64,000 nt of DNA from Micropterus salmoides (lineage: Eukaryota > Chordata > Actinopteri > Centrarchiformes > Centrarchidae), in the NCBI RefSeq assembly GCF_014851395.1, contig NW_024042261.1, positions 36,543,942 through 36,607,941 of the forward strand, written 5' to 3'. The notes beneath the pieces are model-generated. The model was not told the DNA's origin, searched no databases, and saw only the letters and a list, made by a program, of their open reading frames with translations. Every line of letters begins with the position of its first letter. Position 1 is the stretch's first letter. The position numbers and the translations under genes were made by a program. Shown piece after piece: positions 10,405-22,329 of this stretch.

Positions 10405-11670
10405 CACACAAACCCATCTCGCGACCTTAGGAATACTTAAGGATTGTCACCTCTCTGCGATCACCATTTGTTTTTTCCCCACACGATTCACTAACTCTGG
10501 CGTTTGCTCTTTGCAACATGTAAGAGTCCACTACCTGGCACAGTTTTGCCTCATATAGGCTAAAGAAGGCTATATTACAATGATAAGATAAACCATCAGC
10601 GGGTCCACATCCGTAATCACGCTTTCATCTGAAGTCGACAGCTGTCTGGTTATTGACGTGCAGTGGCCACTTCCTATTCTCTCCCCCTCATCCGCAGTCA
10701 CACACTCCCCCCATGTTTCTTAACAGCAGTTTTAATACATTATTAAAAAGTAGCTATCCAGCAGACATCAGCCTAGAATTCATGATAACTTTAGGAATAA
10801 AATAAGTGTTTTTTCTCCTCTCTGGCAGCTCCGTTGGTTACTTCAATCACTGTCCTTAAGATTCACAAGACCTCAGTCTATAAGTTAAGAGTCCAACAGG
10901 AGCGCAATACCCCCAATCAATCAAGAGTATATAAGAAAATCGCTCACAAATTAGTTAGTGATAAAGTTGAATCGTCTTTATTATTTACAAGACAGTTTAA
11001 CTACTACTGGCTCTCCTTTTTTCACATCCAGATGTTACTGCATGTCAGAGACTGACACACACCCCATATTACGCAGGCCAGCCATCACCAAGAGAAGAAG
11101 AGCTGCATTATGAAGTCTTGATATTTCTCCCAGCATCATGATGATGCAGAAGGATTATTATACACTATACCTGACTTAATTGAGCTACATATGTAATATC
11201 ATGAATTTCATAGGGGTCTTAAATGTTTGTATTGCGCAACCACCCCTACCTCAGCGACATCCGCATCCCCAATTTATGTGCGTTCACGAGAGCGGGGTCT
11301 CGCACGAGCGCGCATTGCTAACATTGAATTAGTACTACTCTATTGTTATTTCTATAGTACTGAAGGATACAATTCTATAGATTGGTTAAGCGCAACACAT
11401 AGATGTTTATATTCATCATGTAGGCACTATTTTCATAATTAAGTGTATTAAATATCCTATCTCTCTTTTATCTCATATTAAATTAATGCTAATGTGTCTG
11501 ACTGTATACCTCAACCTTAAAAAACAAATCATACCATAATGTAGGCATGTGCTTCATTTACATTCTAACAATATTTCTTAATAAATAGGCAGTAAATGAA
11601 ATCCAGAGTAATCAATCAGATTAGCCTGTTTTATTAAATCATTACCTCCTCATGCTTTTAATGTAGACAT
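8300..11670. other. Long gene-poor stretch
   Basis: No gene or transposon that I can name. A minus-strand open run at about 10210-10030 reads MAALHSMEAVYRLHAILMVG and looks protein-like, but I recognise no family, no splice partners and no continuation. A (TG)n repeat lies at 10361-10399. The rest is AT-rich non-coding DNA. Confidence 0.4.
10361..10399. repeat. (TG)n microsatellite
   Basis: About 19 uninterrupted TG units. Confidence 0.95.
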
Positions 11671-11679
11671 AGTGTTACA

Positions 11680-12000
11680 GAAATATGAGTTTGGACCAGC
11701 AGATATTAGGAATGTTGATCAAACTGGGGTGACCACTGTACAGTACATTATTTTGACAAAGTGGTGGCCAGATGTGGATTAAAACAAGTACGGTCACTGA
11801 CCTCTGCTGAAAGGGTCACATTGGCCTGTGCTGTCTCATTCACAGGATCTAGTATACCTCTATACCTCCATCCCCCCCCCATTCACGTTTACGTTCCCGT
11901 GTCAACTTCATTATTTTTCATTTCCTGATTAACAGGCCACCAGATGGATGAAAGATAAGCACATTGTTCACTTGCTGGAACATATCAACAAACATACATT
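11680..12000 (+). pseudogene. Tigger/pogo-type transposase fragment
   Basis: The frame starting at about 11680 reads KYEFGPADIRNVDQTGVTTV, the first catalytic Asp region (NVDETG in the family) of a Tc1-mariner superfamily Tigger/pogo DDE transposase. A shifted frame follows with VVARCGLKQVRSLTSAERV, then WMKDKHIVHLLEHI-KHT near 11945-11990, in family order. The segment is preceded by an acceptor-like TTACAG at 11674-11679. Several frameshifts and a missing C-terminus make it a dead fragment. I found no terminal inverted repeats. Confidence 0.65.
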
Positions 12001-12289
12001 AATTGTGTTTTTTTGACAATCCAGTCTGACAACTTACCCGATGCAGTGTGACTACTTACCAACTTTCTTTGCTGGTGAATCTGGACAACTTTGATCCTAA
12101 TAACTTTCAGGTTTTCAGCTGAAATTGTTAAAACCCACTATTCTCTCCTGTTTTACAATTTGGCCCCCAAAAAACATTATAAAAAGCTTTCTCATTTCTT
12201 TAAACCAAAATGCAGGTAATCTGAGTGGAGTCGAAGATATCATGAAAGACAATCTAGGAGAAAACATTCATTTTATAGGTTAACTTAGG

Positions 12290-12935
12290 TTAGGTTAACT
12301 TTATTTTTTCCCAAGGGGAAATTCTGCTTGGGCACAGTGCAGTGTTACTTCATAAAAAACATCACAAAAGACATCACACATCAACAAGAATCTGAGAAGC
12401 ATGACGTGTTGTACATCACAAGAGGAAAATATAAACACAGAAGAAAAAGGACATTGTTGACAACATAGTTCCATGGATTAAAGTGCAAGTCCTAAAGTGC
12501 TAGTGTGGTTATTGCACATTGCTCCATTGAACTGAAGTTTGTGTAAAATGCATATGTTGAGGTGCTAGTATGTTTATTGCATGTTGTCCTATTGTACCGA
12601 GATCACATGTAAAGTGCTGAAGTGCTCACATATTTATTGCACATAGCCCTATCTCACATTGTTCAGCAGCTTAATAGAGGCTGGCCCAAATGATAATTTT
12701 AGGTGTTTGAATTTGCATTTTGGCACATAGAGTCTTCTTCCTGATGGCAGAGTTTCGTATTCAGGGAAGAGATTGTCTGATTTAATTCTGTGCTTTGGGT
12801 TGCACAAACAAAGATTAGCAAGATCAAAAACCAAGTTTTGAAAAGTTGTCTATGCCCACTGTAGAAGGAACGTTGAAGCAGATTTGTGTGAAACCTGTGG
12901 TCCAAAACTTACACCAATATATTCCATATAGACAG
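12290..12935 (-). pseudogene. LINE 3' end (ORF2 C-terminus and 3' UTR)
   Basis: The minus strand encodes the C-terminal block FPEYETLPSGRRLYVP, then KHLKLSFGPASIKLLN followed by a stop. This is the conserved end of ORF2 in a common fish LINE family, probably the one nested at 20105-21640. It is followed by a 3' UTR with repeated 'aagtgctagtgtggttattgc'-like units. Everything upstream of this block is missing, the normal 5' truncation of a LINE insertion. Confidence 0.65.
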
Positions 12936-12962
12936 CTAAAGTTAAGATCACAGTGTTAAAAG

Positions 12963-13108
<146 letters not shown>

Positions 13109-13299
13109 TCCTCTCTGCATCTGACTGCCTGGGCTCAACAGAAGGACCAGTGGTTGGGTGAGTAAGCAAGCATGTGTGCTGTTGGGCAGAGGTAGAGGAG
13201 GACACACAGCAGAGTGAGGGAGCACAGTAAGACACACACACACACCCCAGTAAGACCTGGTCATCGGCTCCCATAGTGCCTTTTCTTCAGCACTGAGAA

Positions 13300-13640
13300 C
13301 TGAGGCCTTTAACATAGAGGGCTGCCCCTATACTCAAAGAATCTGGAGCTACAGTACGTAACTACAACTCTATGTCGTATAAGCTTTGCCGTCTTCGCCT
13401 CACTGGCCCACACGGTACCACCAAGCACAAACCCACCAGCCCAGAGCCATATAATGAGCCACCAAGTCCCCCGCAGTCCGCGGCATTGGTGTTGGCGTGG
13501 GCACAAGCACAGATGGCGCAACATGGGAGGCAGCAGCGGGCCAACCCTTGTCTACTAGGCGGGGAACCGGATGGGGGGCTTCGGAGCTGTACAGATGCAG
13601 GCAGAGTCACGGCAGCGACCGCACCAAGGGTCTCATTTGT
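13300..13640 (-). mobile_element. DIRS 3'-end fragment
   Basis: This segment is colinear with 24360-24600 (same strand) and with the region after the recombinase gene of the plus-strand DIRS at 41360-41540. It also holds the terminal-type sequence 'gggctgcccctatactcaaagaatctgg' (13318-13345), which matches ends at 42085-42105 and 42790-42830. It has no coding part. It is the 3' non-coding end of a DIRS element in minus orientation. Confidence 0.55.
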
Positions 13641-14965
13641 AAATGGTGTCTATGTACAAAACAGGGCTGAAAACGTGCCTACGCCACTTCCCAAGGGTTG
13701 AACCAGATTTAGGATAATAAACACAAACTGTTTCTGCAAAAGAAAGCCAAAAATATGTTGTACCGTTTAATCAGGAATCAATAATTGTTCTCACATGTTC
13801 GTTGCCTTATCAAGTGGATGTGATGTGCTGCTTGTAAAAACGTTGTGGAAATATAACACAATTTTCTTGTACTTTACAACAAGTGATATTTATTTTAATT
13901 CATTGGCAGCCTCGTTAAGTGAGTGGACGTTTAAACACAAGCGGAATGCATTTGGTTTACTATCCTTTCAAACGGGGAATCCAAATTAGTACCTGGGTCA
14001 TCCCATCTTGCGGGTCCCCCCCTCCAGCCAGTGACATCACTACTCAGGAGGGATCCCCCTTCCTGCAGCTCTGTTATAAGGGGGTGGAGCTCCAGTGCCC
14101 CCTTTCCTCCGGTGCACAAGCGTTGCATGCAAGGCGGTAAGCCAGAGATTGGATAGTGAAGCCGACCAAAGCCTGCACGGAGGATTCCATGTAGGCCCAA
14201 AAATGACGTCAAAACCCTTCGACACCTCGTTGGGCACGTCAGACGTAACCGTATTGCTAAGATTATAAGCTCTTGAAGAATCTAAAGTCAGTGATGCTAC
14301 ATTGGTGTTGAGTGAGCAAGTGAGCCTTGTAGGTGGGCTAATTAAACAGAGTTTTGATTAACATTAGATGCCAACAGGCAAACAAATGTCCTCATAGAAT
14401 AGACTCCTCATCTAAGATTCCTCATTTTTTCAGGCAAGTTTAATGCAATCACAATTAAGACTGCCTAGTGAATTAAATAAGAGTAACATTAGATTTAATG
14501 TGTAAGATTACACCTGCATTAGCTATGGCATTGGCTACGCACCTAGCTATTTAACCATAAACTGTATATAAAATCCGCATTTAACTGATGATTTATCAGA
14601 ACTCTTGGTAACATGTTTACAGGACGGCTGGGAGAATTTATGTTAGCATTGGTGCAACATTATTGTTCCATTTTGATCATTTGAAATGTATTTAATCCAT
14701 ATAAACAAAATGGTTTTCTTACAAACGTTGCAAACCAAGTTGTTCTTATTATACTAAATCCATACATAATTAGACTTAATAACTGAACACACATGCACTT
14801 GGGTTTTAATTCAAATTTTCTGTCTTTCCCTTGAAATAAGGTGAACAGGGTGCAATATGAAATCAGCACATTGTAGCCTAATTGTCCTGTATCTAACCAT
14901 GCTTTACTGTAAAATACTATCACATATAACACATTTCACAGTACATTCACAAAATGATGAAAGCT
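13641..14965. other. No recognisable gene
   Basis: A dispersed repeat with the 'tcatttgtaaatggtgtctatgt' type motif begins at about 13628 and resembles 19545-19770. The rest, including a GC-richer patch at 13990-14240, carries no family signature that I know. Confidence 0.35.
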
Positions 14966-15069
14966 AAACTATGCACATATTTGGTGTAAAAATAGGAAAT
15001 CATCTTCATGACAAAACTCCTCCCACAAATAACCACGTTGTGATGTATATTTGTCATTTTTCCTTCAGG

Positions 15070-15342
15070 TTCCCTTTCAGTGACAAAGACAGGTTGCAGC
15101 AGTGGATACACAACATTAACAAAAAGGACTGGACACCAAACCAACATTCTTGCCTGTGTTCCCTTCACTTTAAGCAGGACTGTTTCGTCCATCGCTGGAA
15201 TCGAGTTGGTCAAATTTTCTACTCACATTGCCATTTCAAGCCCAAAGTGCGGCGCACCAGAGCAGGGCAGAACACAAAGGCCAGACACACATTTGCACTC
15301 ACTGTTCTCTCGCATGACCATAACTATAATAACATAACATAA
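15070..15342 (+). pseudogene. THAP zinc-finger segment
   Basis: The frame reads FRFPFSDKDRLQQWIHNINK, then DWTPNQHSCLCSLHF. This is the second half of a THAP DNA-binding domain: the FP motif, the invariant Trp, and the CxxH zinc ligands in CSLHF. In the P-element family this domain binds the transposon ends. The first two Cys ligands are absent from this exon. Confidence 0.75.
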
Positions 15343-15350
15343 CATAATAT

Positions 15351-15760
15351 CAGCCCGTTCTCATCTCAGGGCGTCCAATACCAATGCTCTCAGAAAAAGT
15401 GACAAAACGTAGTTATTTGACTACGTTTTGTGTGTCTATGAGACGCTCTGGGGCGTCCTGTACAGACCGGAAGCGCTAGTTAGCTAGCGGTTGCTAGCTA
15501 GCTAGCTACATTCGTGATAAAGGTGTTGCCAGCCCCCCGAAGCCCCTACCCTTACCATTAGAAATGTTAGTACCTAACCCTAAAGTCACTGACTTTATGC
15601 ATGTCGACCGGCTAACCCTGAAGCTCCCTTGTGCTGCTGCAACATAGCAAACGAGGGCGTTTCATACGAACGCTGAAGGGTACCTTAAGCGTAAAATCTT
15701 TACGCTTTGTCACGCTGTCTGAAAGCGTCAGTTATGACGCTTTGAGATGAGAATGCGTTG
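15351..15760. mobile_element. MITE inserted in the P element
   Basis: Imperfect terminal inverted repeats of about 25 bp frame this non-coding unit: 'cagcccgttctcatctcagg' at the left and the reverse complement of a 'gagatgagaatgcgttg'-type end at 15736-15760. Internally it has palindromic 'acgtagttatttgactacgt' (15408-15427) and a GCTAGCTA run. It lies between the THAP and transposase parts. No protein is encoded. The superfamily is not determined. Confidence 0.6.
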
Positions 15761-17282
15761 TAACTATGCTCACAGTGACCATAACCAGGCTCCCAGTGAC
15801 CACAACTACGCTCATAGTGACCACCACCATAGTGACCATAATCATGCTCGCAGTGACCATAACTACACTTACAGTCAAGAGCCAATGATTATTGAGATGG
15901 ATGAAGCCAGCTGCAGCCATTCTGCAGATCATACTGTTTACACACTGGAATACTCCCCTAGCCATCTTAAGAGGAAGGTCTCATTTGTTCAAAATAAATT
16001 GTTTTCTTGCAAGAGGAGACTGAGGCTTCGACACCAGAGAGTAAGAAGACTGAAAAAGAAGGTAATATCTCTCTCTTCAGTTATTGCTGATATCAAAAAA
16101 CTGTTGCTTGTTTCCACTAGCTGTGGAGATATGCTGGAGGCTTCGTTTGAAGGAGTTGCAAAAGAAATCCTTACTAGGGCAAAGTGCAGGAGTAAATCTG
16201 CCAGAATCTCGGATCTTCTAAGGTCTTTTGCTATGACTCTCCATTTCTACTCTGCCAAAGCCTACCAGTTTGTCCGTGAAAGCTTTAATTGTGTTCTGCC
16301 TCATCCTCAAACAATCAGATCATGGTACAGCACCATCCCTGCAGACCCTGGCTTTACGGAGGCATTATTTTCTGCCCTCCAGTCCCACGTGGAGGTAGGA
16401 AGGAAGATAGGTAAGGGGACCATTTGTGCTCTCATGATGGATGAGATGGCTATTAGAAATCGTGGAATATGCTGAAGGAAAATTTCATGGTTATGTAGAT
16501 GTAGGATAAGGTAAAGTGGATGACTCATTGCCAGTAGCCAAGGATGCATTGGTCCTTATGGTAGTAGCTATCGATGGGTCTAATTTTCTAGTGGATGGTT
16601 TAAGTGGAGAAGAGCGAGCCAACATCATCTCAGTGTCTTCATAAACTGTATGACATTGGAGTGCGTGTCGTTTCACTCACGTGATGGACCGTCTTGCCAC
16701 TTTGAGATTGGCTCCAAGAACCTGCATCATGGCAAAGTTGACAACATGAGACCATCATTTCCTCACCCTGCAGACCCAATGCAGGTTGTGCATGTAGTTT
16801 TTGATGTCTGTCACATGCTCAAACTCTTGAGGAATACTTTTGCAGATGGGCACGTTTTCCAGACGGGCAGTGGCAAAGAAATTAAGTGGCAGTACCTTCA
16901 GGACATAAACAAACTCCAGGAGACAGAAGGCTTGAGGCTTGGCAATAAACTGAAGATGGCCCACATTAAGTGGAGAAACCAGAAGATGAAGGTCAATCTT
17001 GCTGCTTAAGTTTTTAGCAGCAGTGTCGCTGATGCTCTTGAAGACTGTAACAAGAAACTTCACTTGCCTCAGTTTCAGGGTTCGGAGGAGACCGTTGAAT
17101 TCCTGAGAACTATAGATTTAGCATTTGATATTCTCAACAGCAGAAACCCTGTTGCAAAGGGTTCCAAAGCTCCTCTAAAAAGTTCAAATAGACTTCACAC
17201 ACCGAGTCTCTTGGAGAGAGCTGAAAGATATGCACACAGGTCTCAGGAAAACAGGCTTGAATGGGTTTATTGCCAGCTGTAG
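15761..17282 (+). pseudogene. P-element transposase, frameshifted
   Basis: The first frame (15747-16475, 242 codons) holds the His-Asp repeat, then SPSHLKRKVSFVQNKL and RLKKKVISL (leucine-rich coiled coil), then the RNase-H-like core start with GTICALMMDEMAIR; the Asp in MMDEM is the first catalytic acid. A frameshift near 16470 is followed by an unreadable 150 bases. The frame 16650-17009 contains VVHVVFDVCHMLKLLRN, with the second conserved Asp. Frame 17064-17282 contains FLRTIDLAFDILNSRNP, part of the GTP-binding insertion. A further degenerate part runs to 17880 (YIAGFVVRKM). Inactive. Confidence 0.75.
15770..15877 (+). repeat. Coding minisatellite (His-Ser-Asp-His-Asn units)
   Basis: Seven or so variable units of about 12-21 bases around 'cagtgaccataac' repeat in frame with the transposase and encode HSDHNYA-like units. 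It abuts the MITE end at 15760. Confidence 0.85.
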
Positions 17283-17899
17283 AAGCATTTCAAACAGAGC
17301 TGGTTGAAACACAGGGTGCACGTTGCAGGTACCTTCTCACCTACAAGTTCAGCTGGCATATCTGCCAATATGTGGACTGCATCTCGGTATTAAAGAAGCC
17401 GCTATACATTATATTGCTGGATTTGTCGTGAGAAAGATGAAGTCACAAGAAAATCTTGTGCATGCCTTGTAGTCTTGCACCAGGTTCAGATGCCAACATG
17501 CATGCTTTTGTAGCCATAAAAGAACAGGGGAGGCTTAACAAATCCATCAACAAGCATTGTTGAGGTGTGCAAAGGTACTGAACGTTGCTTCCAATGAATA
17601 CTTAACAACAGTGGTGGAAAGCTTAATCAGGGAAAAGGAGTAACATCGTCCATTGTCATTCGAGTTCAGTGTGATTGTGACGAAAAGAATCTGCTCCGAG
17701 TTGCACAACTACATGTTTGAAACCAGTGTTGAGGACAATCATGTTCACATTTTGGTTAAGATGGGAGCCTCCATGTACTGCAAAATACGCCTGCATCATT
17801 TGGCAAAAAGAAAAACAGAAGGAGGATGAGCAAATTAATACTTTTCCATCATCAGTAGTGCTATTTCCTTATATTACTTATCTATTATGTTTACAAGTA

Positions 17900-19540
17900 G
17901 TAAGTAAGTAGTAAGTAAATGTGACATTTGTTCATTATGCTATAGTTAATTTCTGTTTACCTTTTATGGTTGTACAGTATAATGACTACTTCTGCCATGT
18001 AGCAGAACGGAGTTGCAAGCAACATTTTGGTTTACAACTAGACAAGACCATTAGAAATATCCTTGTATCCTTCTGCATGTCTTCCCCACTCTCGGCCTGC
18101 ACCGTGACATGTTGAGTGGCCTTTAAACTAAGCCAGGCCAGATGTTGAGAGTTTGAGTCAAGATGATACTAATAATTTTTTCTGTGTTTCAGATATGCTT
18201 CGATTGTTGCAATTGTTGCCAGACATCTTCGTAGTTACAACCCTGGCTTCATAACCTTTTACCGTTTAACAGTGTTATGTCAAACAATCTTATAATGAAT
18301 TAAAATAAAAATAAAATTTGACCACTGCTGGATTTTTAGACTCTCATACCCACAGCAAATTGTTTTTAAAGCATCATTACCCAAGGGGGAACAATTAACT
18401 TCATCAGTAAGAAACAGTACTGTGCAATTCAATGTGAGGGTGATGTACTGGACACCCCATCATACCCAAGACAAAGGTAGCCATCACACGTTTTACCCAG
18501 AAGGCCAGATCTCCACCAACGTGACTGGGTGATTTCATTGCGATGATCATCTGAAGGAATCAACGATGGAAATGTTGCAGGTCCTGCTTATCTCTCTGAC
18601 GAGATTGATGGTCAACACGTCCCAGGTCAGTTCCACCGCAGTGAAACAGGATACCCCGGCTGCTATTCCTGAGAGACAAGAAGGAAAGAAGAGCATGCTA
18701 TCCAAGTCCACCTCAGCCAAACCACTGGATCTGGGCCTACAAACCAAGATTGGTCCCCAAGGTCTTGCCCGCTCTCTCCCCCATGACGAATGTAGCTGTC
18801 CCTAACTATCCAAAAAGTTGGGACCTGTTGATAAGGTAGTGAATTACATAGATTTCCTAATATATAACAGCAATGTTGACAATACAAGAATAGGATACAG
18901 TCCTTATTTTAAATGAGATGCATACTTTTCTGATACTTTTCTACAGATTTGGTTTGGTAGTGTCTTACCTGTGAAATGTAGCTACATTGTGTTATGTGTG
19001 ATTCCAAACATCTGCGAGGAAATCACAATTAATAAAAAGGTACATAATAAAAATGAACCACCAAAATATCTCCGGTTACAGAAATGCAAGATGGTCGCTT
19101 ATCTTGTGATTAGCAACAATTTGCTTTGACCTTGACACCACAAGTTAAACACTTGTTACTGTCTTTGGTGACATAACATTTTATCTGAGAAAACCAACTG
19201 AAATATGTATATAATGATGGGGATATTGTCATCTTGTTATGTTATCTGGCAATATGTGGATCTGCCAAACATTGTTGTTCAGAGCTATCTAATATTTACA
19301 GACTGACATCGCTAACAACCACAATGTCACTATGATAACATACTGATCTGTAACGTTACTGACAAATTATTAAGTTAAATAATATTACTTTATAACATGA
19401 CTTTAACATTACATAAGTAAATGTAATGTAATGCATGAAAGCGTGTTTTCGTTTTGTAGCTTTTCTATCAGAATTTGTCTCCTTGTCTTCATGCAGTCTG
19501 TACGTATTAATATTAATAATTGTCATTTCACTGACCATTT
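17900..19540. other. No recognisable gene
   Basis: AT-rich non-coding sequence. A plus-strand open frame at 18566-18805 has no recognisable domain. Confidence 0.4.
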
Positions 19541-19544
19541 ATAG

Positions 19545-19770
19545 GCAACTATGGGCGTTTCAAGGGTCGGACATGGAGCTCCTTCACATGCGCCACATTT
19601 AAAGTTGATTGTGATTTATAAAGGGAACTTGCTTATAGATGTGTGTACGCACGGTTTTATAAATCTGAATAATTTTTGGCATATGCCATTTTTGGCTTTT
19701 GGGCGTACGTACACTTTAGGTGAGGATTCTATGCACAGTTTTATAAATGAGATCCCAGCTGCGTACAGAG
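19545..19770. repeat. Dispersed repeat of unknown type
   Basis: It contains 'ttttataaatctgaataattt' and 'gggcgtacgtacactttagg' motifs typical of a widespread fish non-coding repeat that ends in TTTATAAATGAG. A relative is at 13628-13700. No coding capacity. Confidence 0.4.
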
Positions 19771-19800
19771 AAGGGCCAGCGTGAGTAGCGGCCGCTTCCC

Positions 19801-20100
19801 CTACCGTCTGGTGAGTGAGGGCGCACCGCACACTCCCAAAGGACAATCACTCAGCCAAAACAGTACTGAGTCAGTGAGAAACTGGAGACATCCCGCAGGG
19901 AGAAATGGACAAAAGAGCACAGGGAAGACCAGGATGCTGCAGTGCACCGTCACCCCACTGTGCAACGCTATGGAGAAGGAGATGCCTCTCGTGGAGTGCG
20001 CCCTGATGCAGTCCGGGGGAGATTCACCGGCTGACATATAAGCCTGTGAAATAGTCTCGCACAGCCAGTGAAACAGGCATGCGCTGACAGGGGAAGCCCC
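19801..20100 (-). pseudogene. DIRS tyrosine recombinase, C-terminal part
   Basis: This is the continuation of the gene at 21640-22141 beyond the nested LINE. The key motif is CIRAHSTRGISFSIALHSGV: H-x-x-R is the second His/Arg pair of the active site, as in the plus-strand copies at 41090 and 54590. The region that should carry the catalytic Tyr (HFY-like) is degenerate here. Confidence 0.7.
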
Positions 20101-20104
20101 TTAA

Positions 20105-21640
20105 CTAACTGACACTGTGACATCCTACATCAGTTTTTGTGAGGACATGTGTGTGCTGACTAAAACCTTCCACACATACAACAATCAAAAACCCTGGTTC
20201 ACAGCAAAACTCAGGCAGCTTCTTTGGACCAAAGAGGAGGCCTTCAGAAGTGGGAACAGAGTCCTATACAACCAGGCCAGGAACACGCTGACTAAAGAGG
20301 TCAAAGCAGCAAAGAGGAGATACACTGAAAAGCTAGGAAAGAGCTTCACAGCCACCCTGAGTCAGTGTGGAGAGGCCTGCACATACTAACTACAGGAGAC
20401 CATCCCCCAACTCTGCTGGTACTCAACGACTGGCTGACGAGCTGAATGGTTTCTATTGTAGGTTTGAGAAGCCCACAGTCACACCTCTCCCCCGCTCCAA
20501 CACCATGTTCAAACAGTCACCTTCCCCGACTGCCACACTCACCACCTCCCCACTCTCCAACCCCTCACCTGCACTTGCAAAATCTGTGCAGGCCAGCTGG
20601 CCCCCATCTTTACACAGATTTTCAGCAGATCACTGGAGCTGTGTGAAGTTACCACCTGCTTCAAACGCTCCACAATCATCCCAGTCGCCAAAAAAATAAA
20701 TGACTACAGGCCCGTCGCCCTGACATCTGTATTCATGAAGTCCTTTGAAAGACTGGTGTAGGCCCACTTGAAGGACATTACAGGCCCCTTCCTGGACCCC
20801 TGCAATTTGCCTACAGAGCTAACAGGTCAGTGGATGATGCAGTCAGCTTGGGACTGCATTACATCCTCCAACACCTCGACTCTCCAGGGACATATGCAAG
20901 GATCCTGTTCATGGACATCAGCTTATCCCGGACATCCTCGGTACCAAACGCACCCAACTCGCGGTGCCAGCCTCCACCTGTCAGTGGATCACAAACTTCT
21001 TGACTGACAGGAGTCAGGAGGTGAGGCTGGGGAACATCACATCCAGCACGCGGACTATTAGCAGTGGCGCCCCCAGGGGTGCGTGCTCTCCCCACTGCTC
21101 TTCTCCCTCACCAACAACTGCACCTCAGGAGACCCATCTGTCAAACTCCTGAAGTTCGCTGATGACACAACAGTCGTCTGCCTCATCCGGGACGGTGATG
21201 AGTCGGCCTACAGACGGGAGGTTGATCAGCTGGCTCTCTGGTGCTGTCCAGAACAACCTGGAGCTTAACATGCTCAAAACAGTGGAGATGATCATGGACT
21301 TCAGGAAGAGCCCCCCCACTCTGCCCCCCATCACCATACTCAACAGCCCTGTGTCTGCTGTGGAATCCTTCAAGTTTCTGGGATCCACTATATCCCAGGA
21401 CCTAAAGTGGGAGCCCAACAAGTACACCATCAATAAGAAGGCCCAGCAGAGTATGTAATTCCTGTGCCAGCCCAGGAAGCTCAACGTGCCTAAGGAGCTG
21501 CTGATCCACTTTTATACAGCCATCCTCCAGTCTGTCCTCTGCACCTCCATCACTGTCTGCCATCAAAAAGGACAGGGACAGACTACAATGGACAGTCAGG
21601 ACTGAAGAAAAGATCATCGGTGCCAACCTGCAGGATTGGG
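20105..21640 (+). mobile_element. LINE nested in the DIRS recombinase gene
   Basis: A non-LTR element of the common fish jockey-like/Rex-type group. The segment between endonuclease and RT comes first: KPWFTAKLRQLLWTKEEAF, then LADELNGFYCRFE (20117-20500). RT follows: NDYRPVALTSVFMKSFERLV, PQGCVLSPLLFSL (21070-21110) and LLKFADDTTVVCLI (21148-21190, catalytic ADD), then FLGSTISQDLKWE and KKAQQSM. Stops and frameshifts cut it into many pieces. The APE endonuclease is missing, a usual 5' truncation. The 3' end meets DIRS sequence near 21640. Confidence 0.85.
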
Positions 21641-22141
21641 GCGCAGGACAGCCGAGCTGCTGTCACCCTGGATCCTGAGACATGACAGAGCCACGGAGGG
21701 GGAAGCCAGATAGCTGACCCTCTTGGCCGAGGTCAGAGCCACGAGTAAGGCGACCTTGACCGCAAGGAACTCCAGGTCCGCTGTCTCCAAAGACTCAAAA
21801 AGGGGCTTAGGTAGCGCATATAAAACCAGCGCCAAATCCCACTGTGGAGCAGCCGACCGCCTGTGCCTCCACACCCCTTTCAGGAAATGCTTCACTAGCG
21901 GGTGAGTGAACACCATCCTATCACCAAGCCATTCATGACAGGACGAGATAGCAACAGTGTAGGTTTTAATCATACTGAACGCCAGACCTCTGTCCATGAG
22001 CAGCTGGAGGAACAAAAGCACCCCCGGCAGCGGACAGGCCACTGGGTCCAATACACCAGTGTTGGATGACCGACCATTTGGAGGAGTAAGAGGACTGAAT
22101 AGAGGCAACTCTCGACCCCTGGATGGTGCACACTGCCTCAC
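21640..22141 (-). pseudogene. DIRS tyrosine recombinase, N-terminal part
   Basis: The open frame reads, in order, LLFLQLLMDRGLAFSMIKTY (the SAM-like core-binding domain), HPLVKHFLKGVWR, then APQWDLALVLYAL and ALLVALTSAKRVSYL. The Arg in AKRV is the first catalytic Arg of the tyrosine recombinase fold. The frame is open up to the junction with the nested LINE near 21640. The start of the gene is not certain, because the upstream homology continues without a clear Met. Confidence 0.75.
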
Positions 22142-22329
22142 GGGAGAGACCTAGACCCTTCAGGTGCCACCTTTCAGCCAGCCCCTGTGGGTCTGGCCAA
22201 TCGTGCCCCCCACAGTAGATGTAACGTCAGATTGTAAACTGCATGACCTTAGTGTTGCACACATCCTGTCCACACGAAGCGTAATGTCTGCTTCAAGGGC
22301 TCATGAGACACAGCCTGCCCTCTGTGAAC

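Larger units (their letters stand above)
15020..17880 (+). mobile_element. P-element-like (THAP9-type) DNA transposon, decayed
   Basis: A THAP zinc-finger segment (15070-15342) is followed by a basic coiled-coil and a long P-element-type transposase (15761-17880). This is the domain order of vertebrate THAP9-like transposons, which move by cut and paste with GTP as cofactor. The N-terminal Cys pair of the THAP domain is not visible, and an acceptor-like TTTTCCTTCAG at 15059-15069 suggests that it sits on another exon. A MITE separates the THAP part from the transposase. Stops at 16473 and 17007 and after 17280 inactivate the element. I could not define terminal inverted repeats. Confidence 0.75.
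19776..22180 (-). mobile_element. DIRS retrotransposon piece carrying a nested LINE
   Basis: The minus strand holds a DIRS-type tyrosine recombinase gene split in two by a plus-strand LINE (20105-21640). DIRS elements integrate with this recombinase instead of a DDE integrase. The upstream neighbour 22330-22690 belongs to the same element type, because its reverse complement resembles 39541-39860 of the other DIRS. No RT or RNase H part is left in this copy. Confidence 0.75.

Noticed and set aside
15070..15342. A host THAP-domain gene
   Set aside because: A P-element transposase follows on the same strand, and both parts are decayed, so the THAP segment belongs to the transposon.
15770..15877. 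CRISPR-like array
   Set aside because: The repeats are short, variable and without unique spacers, and they lie in frame in a transposase. This is a eukaryotic genome.
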